Below are positions 25,501-38,700 of a stretch of DNA of 64,000 nt, piece after piece. Both the position numbers and the translations under genes were made by a program. The DNA is taken from positions 3,047,883-3,111,882 of the forward strand of contig OX387183.1 of assembly GCA_947561395.2 (NCBI GenBank). Direction: 5' to 3'. Position 1 is the first letter of the stretch. Each line of letters opens with the position of its first letter. This DNA is from Buxus sempervirens (taxonomy: Eukaryota; Streptophyta; Magnoliopsida; Buxales; Buxaceae). A model generated the notes under the pieces. The model searched no databases, was not told the DNA's origin, and worked only from the letters and a program-made list of their open reading frames with translations.

Positions 25501-26393
25501 CAGGTACCACCACTAGTATTTATAAATCAGCTCAAATTTGAGGACTAAATTTAATTTTATTTTGATGATTGCCTTATTTATGAAATAGTAGAGGCGTCTT
25601 CAATATGGTCAATACGGTGAAATCAAGGTTATCTCCATATATATCATCAATTCATGCTTACAAACTGTTCCAATCATTTCCTGCTCAACTAGGGGATGCG
25701 TGAGTGCACGGGCGTACCAGCATCTGTGCCGATGCAAGGAGTTGGAAACTTCAACCCCTGCGCCGATCACACGCAGAACCAAATGGATTGCGGTTCAGAT
25801 ACGACCCAACCACCTGTTGATGTAAAGATTTCTGGTCTGGCGATCGCTGGGAGAATTGAGGTTTGTCCTCCAAGGTTCTCTCCCCCAATTTTATGGCAAC
25901 ATAGATGACGGCCACGTTAGTGGTAATCATTTGATGTTAAAAATGTAGACATGGTGGACCGTGTGGGACAGCGGCTGACCAAAATAATGTAAAATAAGTG
26001 ACATTTGATGTACAAGTGTAGAAATTGTGAGCCATGTGGGGTGACAGCCATTCCAAAGATAAACAATGATAAAAATAAATAAAAGGTAAAAAGAAAACCA
26101 CTAATATCTCGGTACACACAGCCTATTTCCATATAGCCGTGATTGAAATATAAAAAGAAGAGATCAGGGGCCACCTTAATGATTACTGTTTCTAGGGCGC
26201 ACATAGTGACGGCTATAGTTTTGGTTGAAGGAGTAAGGAAAATCTTACCTAGCCGCAATCGGAATGGAGCGTATTTTCATTAGTCTTGCCCAGAAAGAAT
26301 AAGGGGGATCTCCATGTGTTGTTGCGACAAAAAGCAACATGGGAAAATATGCTACTTCATGCTATGAGGATAGCATGACAGTAGAATGGTCTG
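22541..26393. other. Gene-poor intergenic DNA
   Basis: No recognised gene. Bases about 23236-23575 have overall dyad symmetry (TTTATCAAAATAATTAATTT pairing with AATTAATTATTTTGATAAAG) and may be a diverged MITE related to family C. A poly-T tract is at 23650-23668. Open frames at 24590-24856, 25696-25908 and 25917-26258 are unsupported by motifs. Confidence 0.5.
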
Positions 26394-26845
26394 AGAAGTG
26401 TAGACACCCCAAAATTGCACGATTTTTTATAAGTCTTGAAGGAGAGAAATATTTTATTAGAATTTTAAATTCTTAGCTTTGGGTTTGAGATCCTTAAACC
26501 ATTTGAATGCAAAGCCGCAAAGGAAAAGGCCCGAATTCAATCTTTTATGCAAAGTCAAACTTTTTCGGGTTGAATTTTGTTAACTTTTGACCCCAGAAAA
26601 TGAAATATTTTTTAAAGCAAGATTTCAAGATAATTTTTCCCGATAATCAGGTTTTTAGCAATGTTATTGCATAAATGAATTTTTTGAGATTTTAAATCTT
26701 GATAAATACCTTTTTATCAACATGTTGAATCTTTTTACCGGACCTAAAAAACCGAAATTTAGCCTGGAATTGGAAAGTTTACTATTTATTAACTTGGAAT
26801 TTGGGTCTGGAAATATTTTTAATGGATTCAAATTGAGGGGTGTTT

Positions 26846-26930
26846 GTTTATTTACATGTAATATCTTAAGTAAATGGAGATTAAAAAATACGAGGATATT
26901 TACTTAAACGATATTACATGTAAATAAGCC
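26846..26930. repeat. Long hairpin in LTR U3
   Basis: Arms of about 30 bases, TTATTTACATGTAATATC then TTAAGTAAATG, pair with the complement at 26899-26930 around a loop of about 25 bases. The same hairpin with the same loop is conserved in the second copy at 57649-57731. Confidence 0.85.
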
Positions 26931-26967
26931 TAGCCTGTGCAGTTAAGGCTCAAAACCAACCAAAAAT

Positions 26968-27245
26968 GTGCTGATCGCAGTATATGTGCGGTTTTGGTTA
27001 ATTTGGTTTGATCCGCCATGTGTGTGCGGTTTCGACCGCGCACACAGTGCGGTATGTGTTCATGCCTTTTGCGTAACCTGCCATGTGGCTTCTAGAAGCT
27101 TAGGCCGTTAGACCACGTCGGCAACAATCATTTAAAGCATAACTGAATTTGAACCGCCCTGTATGTGCGGTTGAAGTGAATTTGCATGAAAACTGCATAT
27201 AGAGTGACGGTTTTGTGGAAACCGCATTGAGTATGTGGTTTTGCT
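26968..27245. repeat. U3 palindrome array (GTGCGGTTT/ACCGCAC type)
   Basis: Repeats such as TATGTGCGGTTTTGG, TGTGTGCGGTTTCGACCGCG and TATGTGCGGTTGAAGTG lie between the hairpin and the LTR TATA box. They correspond to 8785-9060 and 55025-55325. Confidence 0.75.
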
Positions 27246-29275
27246 TGTTTCGTGAATTTACGAAAAGACTCGATCTCTGAGCTTTATTTAAGCATATTAC
27301 CTCTCTCCCAGGGACTTGAACTCCCTATTTTACCCTCCGAAACTTCTAGATTTACAACAATTCAAGGCTTTAACTTGAATTGGAACAATCTAGAGGGATT
27401 TTTAGGCATACCCTTGGGACTTTAATGCCCTTGGTTGTGCCTATAAATAGAGGGGTACTCCTCTTGCAAATGGCTGATAATTTGAAGCTTGGAAGCTCTG
27501 CAAGAAGAGGGAAAACTCTGCTGGATTGCTACCTCAATTGTTCAAGCTACCAAAGGTAAAGCTTTAGTTCAGTTTTCAGCTTCTTTACATTTCAACTCCC
27601 AACTTCTACCTTTCTGTAGTGTAAGGCCACTTTGTGTCTGTTTGTAGCCCCAAACCTCTTCTAAAGTACCTGAGAATTTGCTTTAGCCGTAAAACATGAA
27701 GAGAGAGCCTTGAGAAAAAGAAGGTGGAATGGATCCTTTAGGCTTAGAACCTACATATGATGAAGAGCATGCTATTTGGTTATTTTGAGCCTATGGTTGC
27801 TTTCTCTGATATGTTGTGTATTTGTCTCTGGAGAAAATATACGAATCCGTGCTCTCAATAGCAATGGATTCCAACCTTCTCCTAGAAATTTGATTTCCAT
27901 CACCACCAAACACACTTTTCACTGTTTTTTGCAAGGATAAGCTAAATCTTGGATTTTCCATGTTTAATATGGGAAATCTAAGATCATTGGCTTTAAAATG
28001 AATTTTAGAACTTCATAAGGCTATTTTTCATGGTTTCCAATTGTTTTGGTCGAATCCACTTGCACACATGCATTGATTTTGGCTTTTTATTCAAAACAGG
28101 GCAGCATCTGAGGCCTGTCTTGGAATGCTTATAATTTTATCCTCCGGATGAATTTTTGAGTGATTCTAAAAACATGTGATAGATGGGAAAGCCTAATTTA
28201 TATCTGGAATTTTTCATTCATTTTTATGGAGCCAATTTTTGACACCATCTGCTCAAAGTCTGCAAGTCAGTTCAGTCCAGATTGCTAAACTTGCCGCTTT
28301 GATTGTGCACCATTTGCTCAATTTTAATCCGTTTTGAGTGATTTTAGTCTCTGTGTTTTCCTTGTGGAGTCTATTTTCCATTCCAACTGGTTTCAACAGA
28401 TTTTGATCTGATTTGTGGCTTGTGTGCTTGATTGACTCAGAGTGGCTCTGTAACAGAGTTCTGGGTTAATCTGTGATCCTCTAGGCATGTTCAAGAGGAC
28501 ACACAAGTCACAAATTAATGGAGTTTGGTGTAAGACCTATTTCGTTTGAAAGATGGCACCATATACTTCATCCATGCAAGTTTTGGAGAATTTATATGGA
28601 GCCAAACTCCACGAATAGGGTTTCAAAAATGCTTACTCGCCGCTTTTCTCTGAGTAACAACAGCAGATTTTCGTAGTGTGTTACTCTCTTGTTTTAAACC
28701 GGAATGAGATGATTTTCTTACTAAATATTATATTTCATACCAGCTATCAAATGGCCTTAGTTTCATTTGATTTGGATTTAAATCAAGTGATTTATGGTTG
28801 ATCAAAGTCTTCAAGTTCTTATAACCTAATTTTTCCAGATTTATCCTAGCTTGATTTTTCTTCATTTTTACCTTGATTTTCGTTCACTCATAAAGTTATA
28901 AAAGTGGTATATCCATGAGGAGAGTCCAAATTCATTGGACTACTCATATGGAATAATCACACACATTTTGCTTACTTTTAAGTATCCTTTGTCTGTTTTT
29001 TGATTAGCAAGCAATCCTTAACATGAGCAAGCATGTGGCAACCATCTTAGACGGATGAGTGGGGGTGCCTAACATCTTCCCCTGCACATAACTAATTCCC
29101 CTTACCTGATCTCTGGATTTTTCCTTGTATTAGAGCTACTTTTGCTCTATTTGGCATTTATGATCCCTTTGGTTTCCATTCACACCTTAACTTGGATGGT
29201 GGCGACTCTTTATTTTTATCAATCCCCGCATGACGATATCGGAAGTCATCTTAGGTGACATTTCCATGTCTCACA

Positions 29276-30499
29276 AGAAGACCGGATAGGAGGTCTGAGA
29301 AGACCAAGATAGCTAAGTGATTTAGTGTTGTGTGTTGATCGAGGAATCCTTATTTAAAGAGTTTATAACCACATGGGACTTTTATTTTCAACCGGGCTAC
29401 GGCAAGTATAAACACAAACATATCAGCGGTGAACTCAATTTGATTTAGTCTGAATTGATATCAACCCAACACCAAACTGAGGATCTCCACTATTCACCCA
29501 AAACCGAATCAAAATCAAATGAAGGTAAAAACACTAAAACTGAACAAACCCAAACCAAGATACAAATTTGGTTCAATTTGACTCCGTATAGGTCAATTTC
29601 GCACATATTAATGAGTTTTCTCGTATTTGTGCTCCTTTAGACTAATAATAAAGACAAGACTGGTCATTAGATAATAAGTCTCAATAAACAAATACACGCA
29701 TGTAAACGCTTGAATATATATAAACAGATTTGGTTCGATTCTATTTGACTAATAGACATCAACCCAAAAGCATGAACCGAATTAGTTTAATTACATACAA
29801 TAGATCCACAATCGAACTGCATCCTTCGAAAGTTAACCGTTTGGGTTAGTCGATTCTCAATTTTAACAAACCCAAGTTGCACTCCTAGTTTTTTGTGAAT
29901 GGCAACTGTATAGCTTCTATCTACAATGTTATTTGCAGCAGCGTTCGCGGCGTGCCGTCGAAATTTCATTTTTTTTCAAGTAACGATGCGTTTCGAAATG
30001 AGAAAATCACTTAATTACATTGCTAGCGATTTTATACGGCGTACCGATCAAATTTCAACTAAATAAAAAGAAATCAATTTTTTTCCAGTTTTTTACTTTC
30101 TTGATTTTTCCGGCGTGTCAATTTTTTTAGGGATCGACATGCTCATCGGCACCGAAACTCAAAACATTGATTTGCAGCATATATAGGATGTCGTTCCTTC
30201 AGAGGTCATCCATTTTTTTAGGTTTTAGATTTTTTGTGTAGGACCCACATTGAATGAGACTATTTCAAAACTATAATATAAATAAAATTGTCGATAAGAG
30301 TTGTACAAACCGCCTTCTCAGTTTTTTTTAAGCGAATCGAGGGCGACGGGTGAAGTGGCAGGCTCGCAGGGCTTTGGGGATAATGTGTCACACTGGCAGG
30401 ATTGGGGGTGACTCGAGATTAGGATCTAAGAAAAGCTGAGTCCCTCGCCGCCCCCTCTCTCTCTCCGGCATTTTTTACGCTTGTATAAACTTTTTTTGG
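29276..30499. other. Intergenic DNA, possible degraded hAT-like patch
   Basis: Bases 29420-29890 contain CAATTTGATTTAG and AAACCCAAGTTGCACTCC at opposite ends, a pattern seen in some hAT MITEs, but no TSD is found. A C+G-richer stretch at 30340-30475 has no recognisable coding signal. Confidence 0.45.
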
Positions 30500-30852
30500 A
30501 GTAATTTGTTTTTAGTAATATTTTTCAAAATAATTCAGATTCAATCAACTAATTTTTAAAATTAAGAATTAATGATATTTTTTAAATAATTGAGAGTCAA
30601 TATTATTTTACTGTTAATAAACACTTTCTTCCGAGTTCCGACCATGCCCTCAAAGGACTTTCAAAACTTTCACTCATTTAAGTGAAAATGAGGTTTTCAA
30701 GTCTTTTTAGGATATTTTTAGAAGAAATTCTTAATAGTAAAATGACACTAAATTCAAATTGTTTGAATAAATTATTACCGATTCTCAATTTTTAAGAATT
30801 AACAGACTAAATATGAATTATTTTGAAAAATATTATTAAAACCAATTTTACC
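30500..30852. mobile_element. MITE family C, copy 2
   Basis: GTAATTTGTTTTTAGTAATA on the left and TTATTAAAACCAATTTTACC on the right form terminal inverted repeats like those at 10762-11121. The interior has the same AATAATTCAGATTCAAT dyad. Flanking AACTTTTTT and AACCTTTTT may be a decayed TSD. Confidence 0.7.
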
Positions 30853-31560
30853 AACCTTTTTTCAAACGTTGACTCCCTCGTACGTTGAATCCCTCGTCCG
30901 TTTCTCTCCCTGTCTCCCACTCTGGCATTTAATTCTCAATACACGACAGAAAAAGAAGAACCCTTTTTTGGTACAATTATTGGACTTGCATTGATCGGAA
31001 ATGTTTGTTGGGTCGATCATTTTTCTTTTTTAATTTCTTCCATCAGTATTAGTATAATCAGGCATTGAGAAGCCAGTTACTAGAGTATGCATTATTAATA
31101 TTGATTTGAGTATGCATTACACTGACTAGAGTTTTACTATTCTAGATATGGTGTTTGAATCATTAATATTGTAATATTTTCTATAAGGAAAAATTTGATT
31201 TTTTTTTTTTTGTCATATTTACTCTCAACAAAAGTCATGCAAAGATTCTTAGGACTCCATTGGTAAGGTCATTTGCCTTGAATGTTATATTTAAACCTGT
31301 AAAAATGACAAAATTATGACCGTTATAAGTGTCTTGTGCTGCCCACCTTTAGTTAATTCTTTTATTCCTTTGCTGAATATGTGATATGTGTTGCCTTTCA
31401 TCATGTTACTTATAAGCATTTTTATGTTTATAGTTAAAAAGATAATTTTTATATAGATACAATTTCCTCTTAACCTAGCAACCTTTAATTAGGACTTGAA
31501 TGTTGATTATCTAAAAGGGATCTTTTATTGCATTGGCTGTCGGCTAGTATAATATTATTG
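30853..31560. other. Intergenic DNA
   Basis: AT-rich with a poly-T run at 31199-31212. Nothing recognised. Confidence 0.5.
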
Positions 31561-31762
31561 GATTCAGATCATCTACGGTTGAGCTCGTAAATTGGTTCAA
31601 CCGTACCCAATAGGCAAGCAACACTTCCTTAAAAAGTAATTTTTATTTTTTCGTTTTCCAATACAGAGAGAAAGGAGAGATAGTTTTGCTTGCCTACTTG
31701 GCAAATTATTATTGAGTACAGTTGAACCAATTTACGGGATCAACCATAGATGATCTGAATCT
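31561..31762. mobile_element. 200-bp MITE abutting the Pack-MULE
   Basis: GATTCAGATCATCTACGGTT at the left pairs with AACCATAGATGATCTGAATC at the right, and the inner AAATTGGTTCAACCGTAC pairs with GTACAGTTGAACCAATTTAC. ATATTATTG precedes it and CTATTATTG follows it (8 of 9 bases), suggesting a 9-bp TSD. Confidence 0.7.
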
Positions 31763-31771
31763 CTATTATTG

Positions 31772-33122
31772 GGATGGGATCCTCTAAGGTCGAACTCGGA
31801 ACTTGCTATAACCCGTAACCAATTATCTGATGGCACATCAGCTAATTTGTACTATTTGCGACATCATCACGAAAGGCAAAATGAAACGGCGTTAAATAGT
31901 TTGCGCCTCGGCTGTCGGGCCCTCTTCTCGACTGCGCAAAACCACTTCTTCTTCCCCTTCCCACTACAAAACCTCTCTCTCTCTTTCAAGCAGCAAACGT
32001 TCGTCACAATCATCCAAGGTCTACTAAAAGTTCTTGCTAGCATCGATACCAACTTTAAGGATGGTGACCTTGCGGAACTCTACATGTTCAAGTGGACAAC
32101 CCTGCTCATCCCACCCACCACCATCCTCGTAATCAATTTGGTGGGAGTGGTTGCTGGTGTCTCATATGCTATTAACAGTGGGTATCAGTCATCCTCTTCT
32201 TGGGAAGCTTTTCTTTGCATTATGGGTGATGGTCATAATCAATTAGGTGGGAGTGGTTGATGGTGTCTCATATGCTATTAACAGTGGGTATCAGTCATCC
32301 TCTTTTTGGGAAGCTTTTCTTTGCATTATGGGTGATGGTCCAGTTCTATCCCTTCCTCAAAGGTCTGATGGGATGCGAGAACCAAACACCCACCATTGTG
32401 GTCGTATGGTCTATTCTCCTTGCATCTATCTTCTACTTGCTATGGGTTCGATTGATCCCTTCACTACTCGGGTCACTGGAATCAACTACTAAAGGGAAAA
32501 TCAAATATGAAAGGACATAAAACTCTGAAGTTACATTTTGGAGATCCTTCCTTTCAAACCAACCTGAATGTGGAGGCTTTTGATTTTTGCCATGTTTGTT
32601 ATTTACCCATTTGTTTGTGGTATTATCATAATGACGGTTTGTATAGATACGATCAATCGAAATCACCTTTTCTTGTTGTAAGTTATTGTTTAATTTATTC
32701 AACAAAACACTCTTCCATTCAATGTGAACTATACAAGATATTTGTATGATCTTTGTTGTTTGCAACCACCTCATCCCGAATAACTTGCTCTTCGACGATA
32801 GCTCGACATGATCACCGTCACCGTCAAGCCTTCGTACAGGACCATGTTCAGTAGTAGCTGCACAAAACCATTCATGGAATAAAGAACATCTGCCTGAGAG
32901 AGAGAGGTTTCGTATAAGGATAGGACGCTTTGCCGGGAATAAAAAGTGGTTTTGCGTAGTCGAGAAGAAGGCCCGACAGTCGAGGCGCAAACGATGTAAG
33001 GCTGTTTCGTTTTGCCTTTCATGATGACGTGACCATGGTAGTACTAATTAGCTGAGGTGGCGTCAGATAACTGGATACGGATTATAGAAAGTTCCGAGTT
33101 CGACCTTAGAAGATCCCATTCG
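31772..33122. mobile_element. Pack-MULE-like element with long terminal inverted repeats
   Basis: Terminal inverted repeats of about 200 bases: the left starts GGATGGGATCCTCTAAGGTC and the reverse complement of the right starts CGAATGGGATCTTCTAAGGT. Both continue through TCGAACTCGG, a CCTCGGCTGTCGGGCC-like stretch and GCAAAACCACTT. Flanking CTATTATTG (31763-31771) and CTATTATTT (33123-33131) are a near-perfect 9-bp TSD. Long TIRs with a 9-bp TSD and a host gene fragment fit a Pack-MULE. The cargo is a cellulose synthase fragment; bases 32750-32900 may be a second fragment of unknown origin. Confidence 0.87.
32012..32490 (+). pseudogene. Cellulose synthase (CesA) C-terminal fragment captured by a MULE
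   Basis: Translation gives [14 protein letters not shown], then [31 protein letters not shown] and, in another frame, [35 protein letters not shown] and [10 protein letters not shown]. This is the transmembrane C-terminal end of plant CesA in the right order. A segment of about 105 bases (32133-32237) is duplicated directly in 32238-32342. A frameshift after GYQS is present in both units, and a second lies near LLWVR. The catalytic glycosyltransferase core is absent, so this cannot be a working enzyme. Confidence 0.92.
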
Positions 33123-33457
33123 CTATTATTTGGTTGATTTTGTAAAACATGAAGAAAGATATAATATTCCCATTGGATCCTGCAAGTCCCAAAATCAGAA
33201 GAGACAAGTTAATTAGGTTTCTATGCATGTGCAGGCAGAGGCGAACATCCTTAATCTACAAAGACGACTCTGCAACGGAAGCAAATTGAATAATTTTACT
33301 AAAAAGCAAATTAAACAAGCTTAGATTTCAAATTCAAGGGAGCAATCAGAAACAGTCGTAGATGATTTCTACCCTTCACTCTCATAACATAATTGAAACT
33401 GGTCTAATTAAGCTTTATTTATCGCCATCATCATTCTTCACTTTTTACTCCCTCAAG
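33123..33457. other. PRX2 3' flank, paralogous to the PRX1 3' flank
   Basis: Bases 33170-33240 match 14632-14700, with GATCCTGCAAGTC, AAAATCAGAAGAGACAAG and TGCATGTG shared, and show the empty site of the hAT element found next to PRX1. Confidence 0.8.
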
Positions 33458-35152
<1,695 letters not shown>

Positions 35153-35215
35153 CTACGAACAACGAGCTAGTCTTTTCTTTTTCTCGACCTGCATCTAAGA
35201 GACTCTGAACCTCTC

Positions 35216-35225
35216 AATTTATAGA
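35216..35225 (-). promoter_or_regulatory. TATA box of PRX2
   Basis: Minus strand reads CTATAAATTG about 75 bases upstream of the ATG, in the same context as PRX1. Confidence 0.75.
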
Positions 35226-35421
35226 CAATCTGTCATTAATTACTAGTAATTAGTTAAGAAGCTATCGGCGTCTGTCAACCACGCGATCGATCCATACACA
35301 CCGGATTAGGTAAAGGCTCTTCACACTGTTGATGACTATTAAATGGATGAAAGTTTTTCTATTCGGGCATCAAGACAAATTGAAGGCGGCTGAATTGATG
35401 CTGGTTAGCTTTGAAAATTTT

Positions 35422-35783
35422 GGGAAAATTGGTTTTTAGTGATATTTTTCAACATAATTCTGATTCAGTCGTCCAATTCTTGTTAATTGATAGTTAATGA
35501 CACTTTTTAAAAATAATTAGAAATCAGTGTCATTTTACTCTTTTATGAAAAATATCTTCCAAAAATACCCTCAAAAGATTTTTAAACTTCAATTATAACA
35601 AAATGAGTAAAAAGGTTTTCAAAGTGGTTTGAGGGTATTTTTGGAAGAAATTTTTCATGAATAGTAAAATGACATTGAATCTCAATTATTTTAAAAAAAA
35701 GTATCATTAATTCTCAATTAATAAGAATTGAGCGATTTAATCTAGATTATTTCGAAAAAGTATCATTAAAAACCAATTCTCCC
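35422..35783. mobile_element. MITE family C, copy 3
   Basis: GGGAAAATTGGTTTTTAGTG and AAAAACCAATTCTCCC form the terminal inverted repeats, with internal dyads as in copies 1 and 2. GAAAATTTT before and TTAAATTTT after may be a decayed 9-bp TSD. It lies about 200 bases upstream of the PRX2 TATA box. Confidence 0.75.
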
Positions 35784-35867
35784 TTAAATTTTGGGATGAG
35801 ATGGGGAAACACAGTGGCCAATACTATAGCAAACTTTGCACCAGATAATTTTGTGCAAACTTTGCAC

Positions 35868-36300
35868 AAAATTATGGGAAAGGCCTCCTTTTGGGAGGTC
35901 TTTCCCAAAAGGCCTATACATTAAAGTTATGATGCTGCAGGCCTCATTTTCTCTTAAATTTATCAAAAAGGCTTCGAATAAGGGGATGCAAGCATTTTCA
36001 TAGGAGGATACAAATCCTGTCATAGGAGGATACAATTATTTTCATAGTAGGATACAATCACACTCATAGGGGTAAATAAGTATAGGAATACAAGAATTTT
36101 CATAGGAGGATACACTTATAATCATAGAGGGATACAAGCATTTTCATAAGAGGATACAAGTCCATAAGGGGATACAAACATAAGCATTTTCATAGGAGGA
36201 TACAAGCATTTAAGGGGAAATGAGGCCTGCAACATCATAACTTTGATGTGCAGGCCTTTTGGGAAAGACCTCCCAAAAAGGAGGCTTTTCCCATAATTTT
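35868..36300. mobile_element. MITE with GGATACAA tandem repeats
   Basis: Terminal inverted repeats of about 90 bases: AAAATTATGGGAAAGGCCTC at the left pairs with GGAGGCTTTTCCCATAATTT at the right, and each arm contains its own palindrome, GGGAGGTCTTTCCC. Between them (about 35985-36215) are about nine degenerate copies of CATAGGAGGATACAAGCATT. No clean TSD is found. Confidence 0.75.
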
Positions 36301-36515
36301 CCCTTCTTTCTAATCTTCTTTTTTATGAGGCTCATGATTTTTTTTTGGTAACCAAATGAGGCTCATGATGGGGAAACACAGTGGCCGATACTATAGCAAA
36401 CTTTGCACCAGATAAGTTTCCTGGTTTTTGGCGTGTTGTCCCTTCTCCCATTCTTTCTAATCTTCTTTTTTACGAGGCTCATGATTTTTTTTGGTAACCA
36501 ATGAGGCTCATGATG
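36301..36515. repeat. Local direct duplication
   Basis: Bases 36301-36375 and 36442-36515 are near-identical (CTTTCTAATCTTCTTTTTTA, GAGGCTCATGATTTTTTTT, GGTAACCAA). Sequence at 35800-35855 is also repeated at 36365-36420 (GGGGAAACACAGTGGCC, ACTATAGCAAACTTTGCACC). The palindromic MITE appears to have inserted in one of these copies. Confidence 0.75.
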
Positions 36516-38175
36516 TTTGCTATGTTCGTGATTACTTTCAATAAAGCTCTTATGTTGACTATTAAAAAAAAGAAAAAAAGAGAGAGAGATGGGACTTTGA
36601 GATGTCCAAGTCATTTTTAAACACTAGCTTGTGGAACTTCAACATCTGAAAGGGTTTTCTCTCTTTGAAAATTATGAAAGTATCTATGAAGAAACAGCCA
36701 GGAAAGGGGTTGTTAGACATAGATAATTAAAACCAATTAAAGAGAACTAGTAATTAGATCCTGAGGTAAGACGAAGTCAGAACACTCTCTAGTGCAAATC
36801 TACCAAATTAACTTTTGCTATTAATTAATCCAATTCAGGGTGACGTAGTTGACCTGATTCCTAGACAATCTCCAAAGTCTAGAACACGTGGTCTTCTGGT
36901 TAACGTGGACACTTTCAGCTATAGGTAAGCTGTGAGTAAGGGATTGGTATTTTACAGTGCTCTTTCTAGCTAATAGCAGTAATCCTTGACTTGACCCATC
37001 AACATCAAAAATCTGGCCTGCTCTAGCTAGCTAGGACATCATGGGTTCAGTCCTCGAGAATTGACTCTAGCTTTGCTAGTGGTTAACATATCCAAGGCTT
37101 TTTACAAGTTTTGACCAAATGGGTTGGTTAGCCTGACAATCATAAATTAATGCTAATTTTGCATAGAATATTGATTAGTTAGAGTTTATGCTTTAAATAT
37201 CACATAATCTAAGGAAAAGGGGACATCTCTTTAAAAAGTCTTGCTTGCATGTGAAAATTTGTACTTACATGCAGATGCAAACATAGGGAAAAGAAAAAAA
37301 CAAGGAGCAGAGGGATTCTCTGAAAAAAATTTATAAAAAATTTCAGTAATTTATTTTTCAAAAAAATTAATTTTTAAATAATAGAACTCCTTCCTGGTGT
37401 AGATGATGCATGCCCCATGTGAGCTGTCAGAGTTTCTGTCTGTGTCTCTCGGTGGACAGTCTCCTTTAAATGTTCTGAAGAATTATATATATATATATGT
37501 GTGTGTGATTCATGAGAGGATAATTGGGGTAGATACGTTTAACCAGCCCCATTTCCATCCCTACTAATGAGCATAGTGATTAGAGTTACAGTAGCCCAAC
37601 CCCGAGGGAGACAAGCCTGACCAAATGCATAAGGTAAGAATGACAAATAGATTCTCTGCAGTTAGAACCAAGCTGGTGTAATTCTCCATACCTTCGTTAC
37701 CAAATAAAAAAAAAAACGTAATTCTCCATACCTTCATAAAGCAAAGAGTAAGGAATAGTGTCTGGATTATAGCTAGACATTTCAAGTAGCGAGCAAAAAT
37801 TCTATTAAATCCAAGAATTATCACCGTATCATCCCAAAAAATTTCCCAACTTGGTATTACTATTCACATCGATAGTTTACCACTATCCTCAGTCTGTAAG
37901 CCAATAGACATTTTCTTCTCATAAAATCTCCTCGAAAAAAATTCTTAAAGACTTTTTTAGTTTGTGGACTTGCGGTATGCACATGTCACTTAGTAACACG
38001 TTATCAATCAATCAATCAAAGAACCAATACGTCGTATCCTCACTAGCGTTATGTAAATTATGAAAGACTTTCGCTATCTTTCCCATTGTGACGAGGCGAT
38101 AAGGTAAGTGGTTTTGGGTTATACCTACAACTTGATGTGACTATTAGGCCGTTTTGTATCTCTTGTAGGGATGGG
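36516..38175. other. PRX2 upstream intergenic DNA with a duplicated block
   Basis: No gene recognised. Bases 38066-38142 match 19013-19093, and 37645-37690 weakly match 18945-18985 (AACCAAGC), so the order is shared with the region upstream of PRX1. Confidence 0.6.
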
Positions 38176-38217
38176 CATCCTTCTTCTTCTTCTTCTTCTT
38201 CTTCTTCTTCTTCTTTT

Positions 38218-38253
<36 letters not shown>
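38176..38253. repeat. (CTT)n plus poly-T tract
   Basis: About 12 CTT units followed by more than 30 T. The length may be imprecise in the assembly. Confidence 0.9.
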
Positions 38254-38254
<1 letters not shown>

Positions 38255-38582
38255 GGGTAAGGATGAGCATCGTCTACAGTACATACTATTTACAGACCCT
38301 CACAAATGAATGATGGACCCCCAAATGAATGGTGGGCCTCTCCACTGAATGTGAGAGGCTGCATATAGTATTTGCTGTAGAAGATGTGAATCATGTAGCT
38401 ACCTGGGCGGTTCTTTTTGGTTGCCATTTTTTTATAATTATGAAAAAGTCACTTTTTGGCAGGTATTTATAAAAATAGTCCATAAAAATCTCATTTTACA
38501 AAAAAAAAATCACTTTTCAAAGAGGTGAAGGGTCCTTTTTCAAAAAAAATTAAAAATAGTATCATTTTATTGTAGATAAAAC

Positions 38583-38700
38583 ACCCTTGTATCCACGTAT
38601 GATGCGCTCATATCCCATATAAAATGCGCTTGTGTCCCATGTAAGATGCGCTTGTATCTCACATAAAGAAGCTTGCATATGTGTTTGTATCCCAAATGAT
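38583..38700. repeat. About 26-bp tandem repeats (GATGCGCTTGTATCCCAT)
   Basis: Four or five degenerate units containing GCGCTTGTATCCCATGTAA lie about 150 bases from the large CACTA insertion. Their core GGGATACAAG (reverse) echoes the GGATACAAG repeats at 35985-36215. Confidence 0.7.

Larger units (their letters stand above)
26399..29275 (+). mobile_element. Solo LTR, 2.9-kb subfamily (uninterrupted)
   Basis: Begins TGTAGACACCCCAAAATTGC and ends CCATGTCTCACA, with a perfect 5-bp TSD, AGAAG (26394-26398 and 29276-29280). TATA box in GCCTATAAATAGAGGGG near 27440. Compared with the 2.4-kb subfamily it has about 500 extra bases at the U3 end, including a long hairpin at 26846-26930. The other copy of this form is 53005-58190. 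No coding region. Confidence 0.93.

Noticed and set aside
31240-31310. Possible second SINE
   Set aside because: CCATTGGTAAGG resembles a weak box A, but there is no box B at the expected distance.
38058-38270. Lys/Glu-rich open frame
   Set aside because: It is produced by the CTT and poly-T tract.
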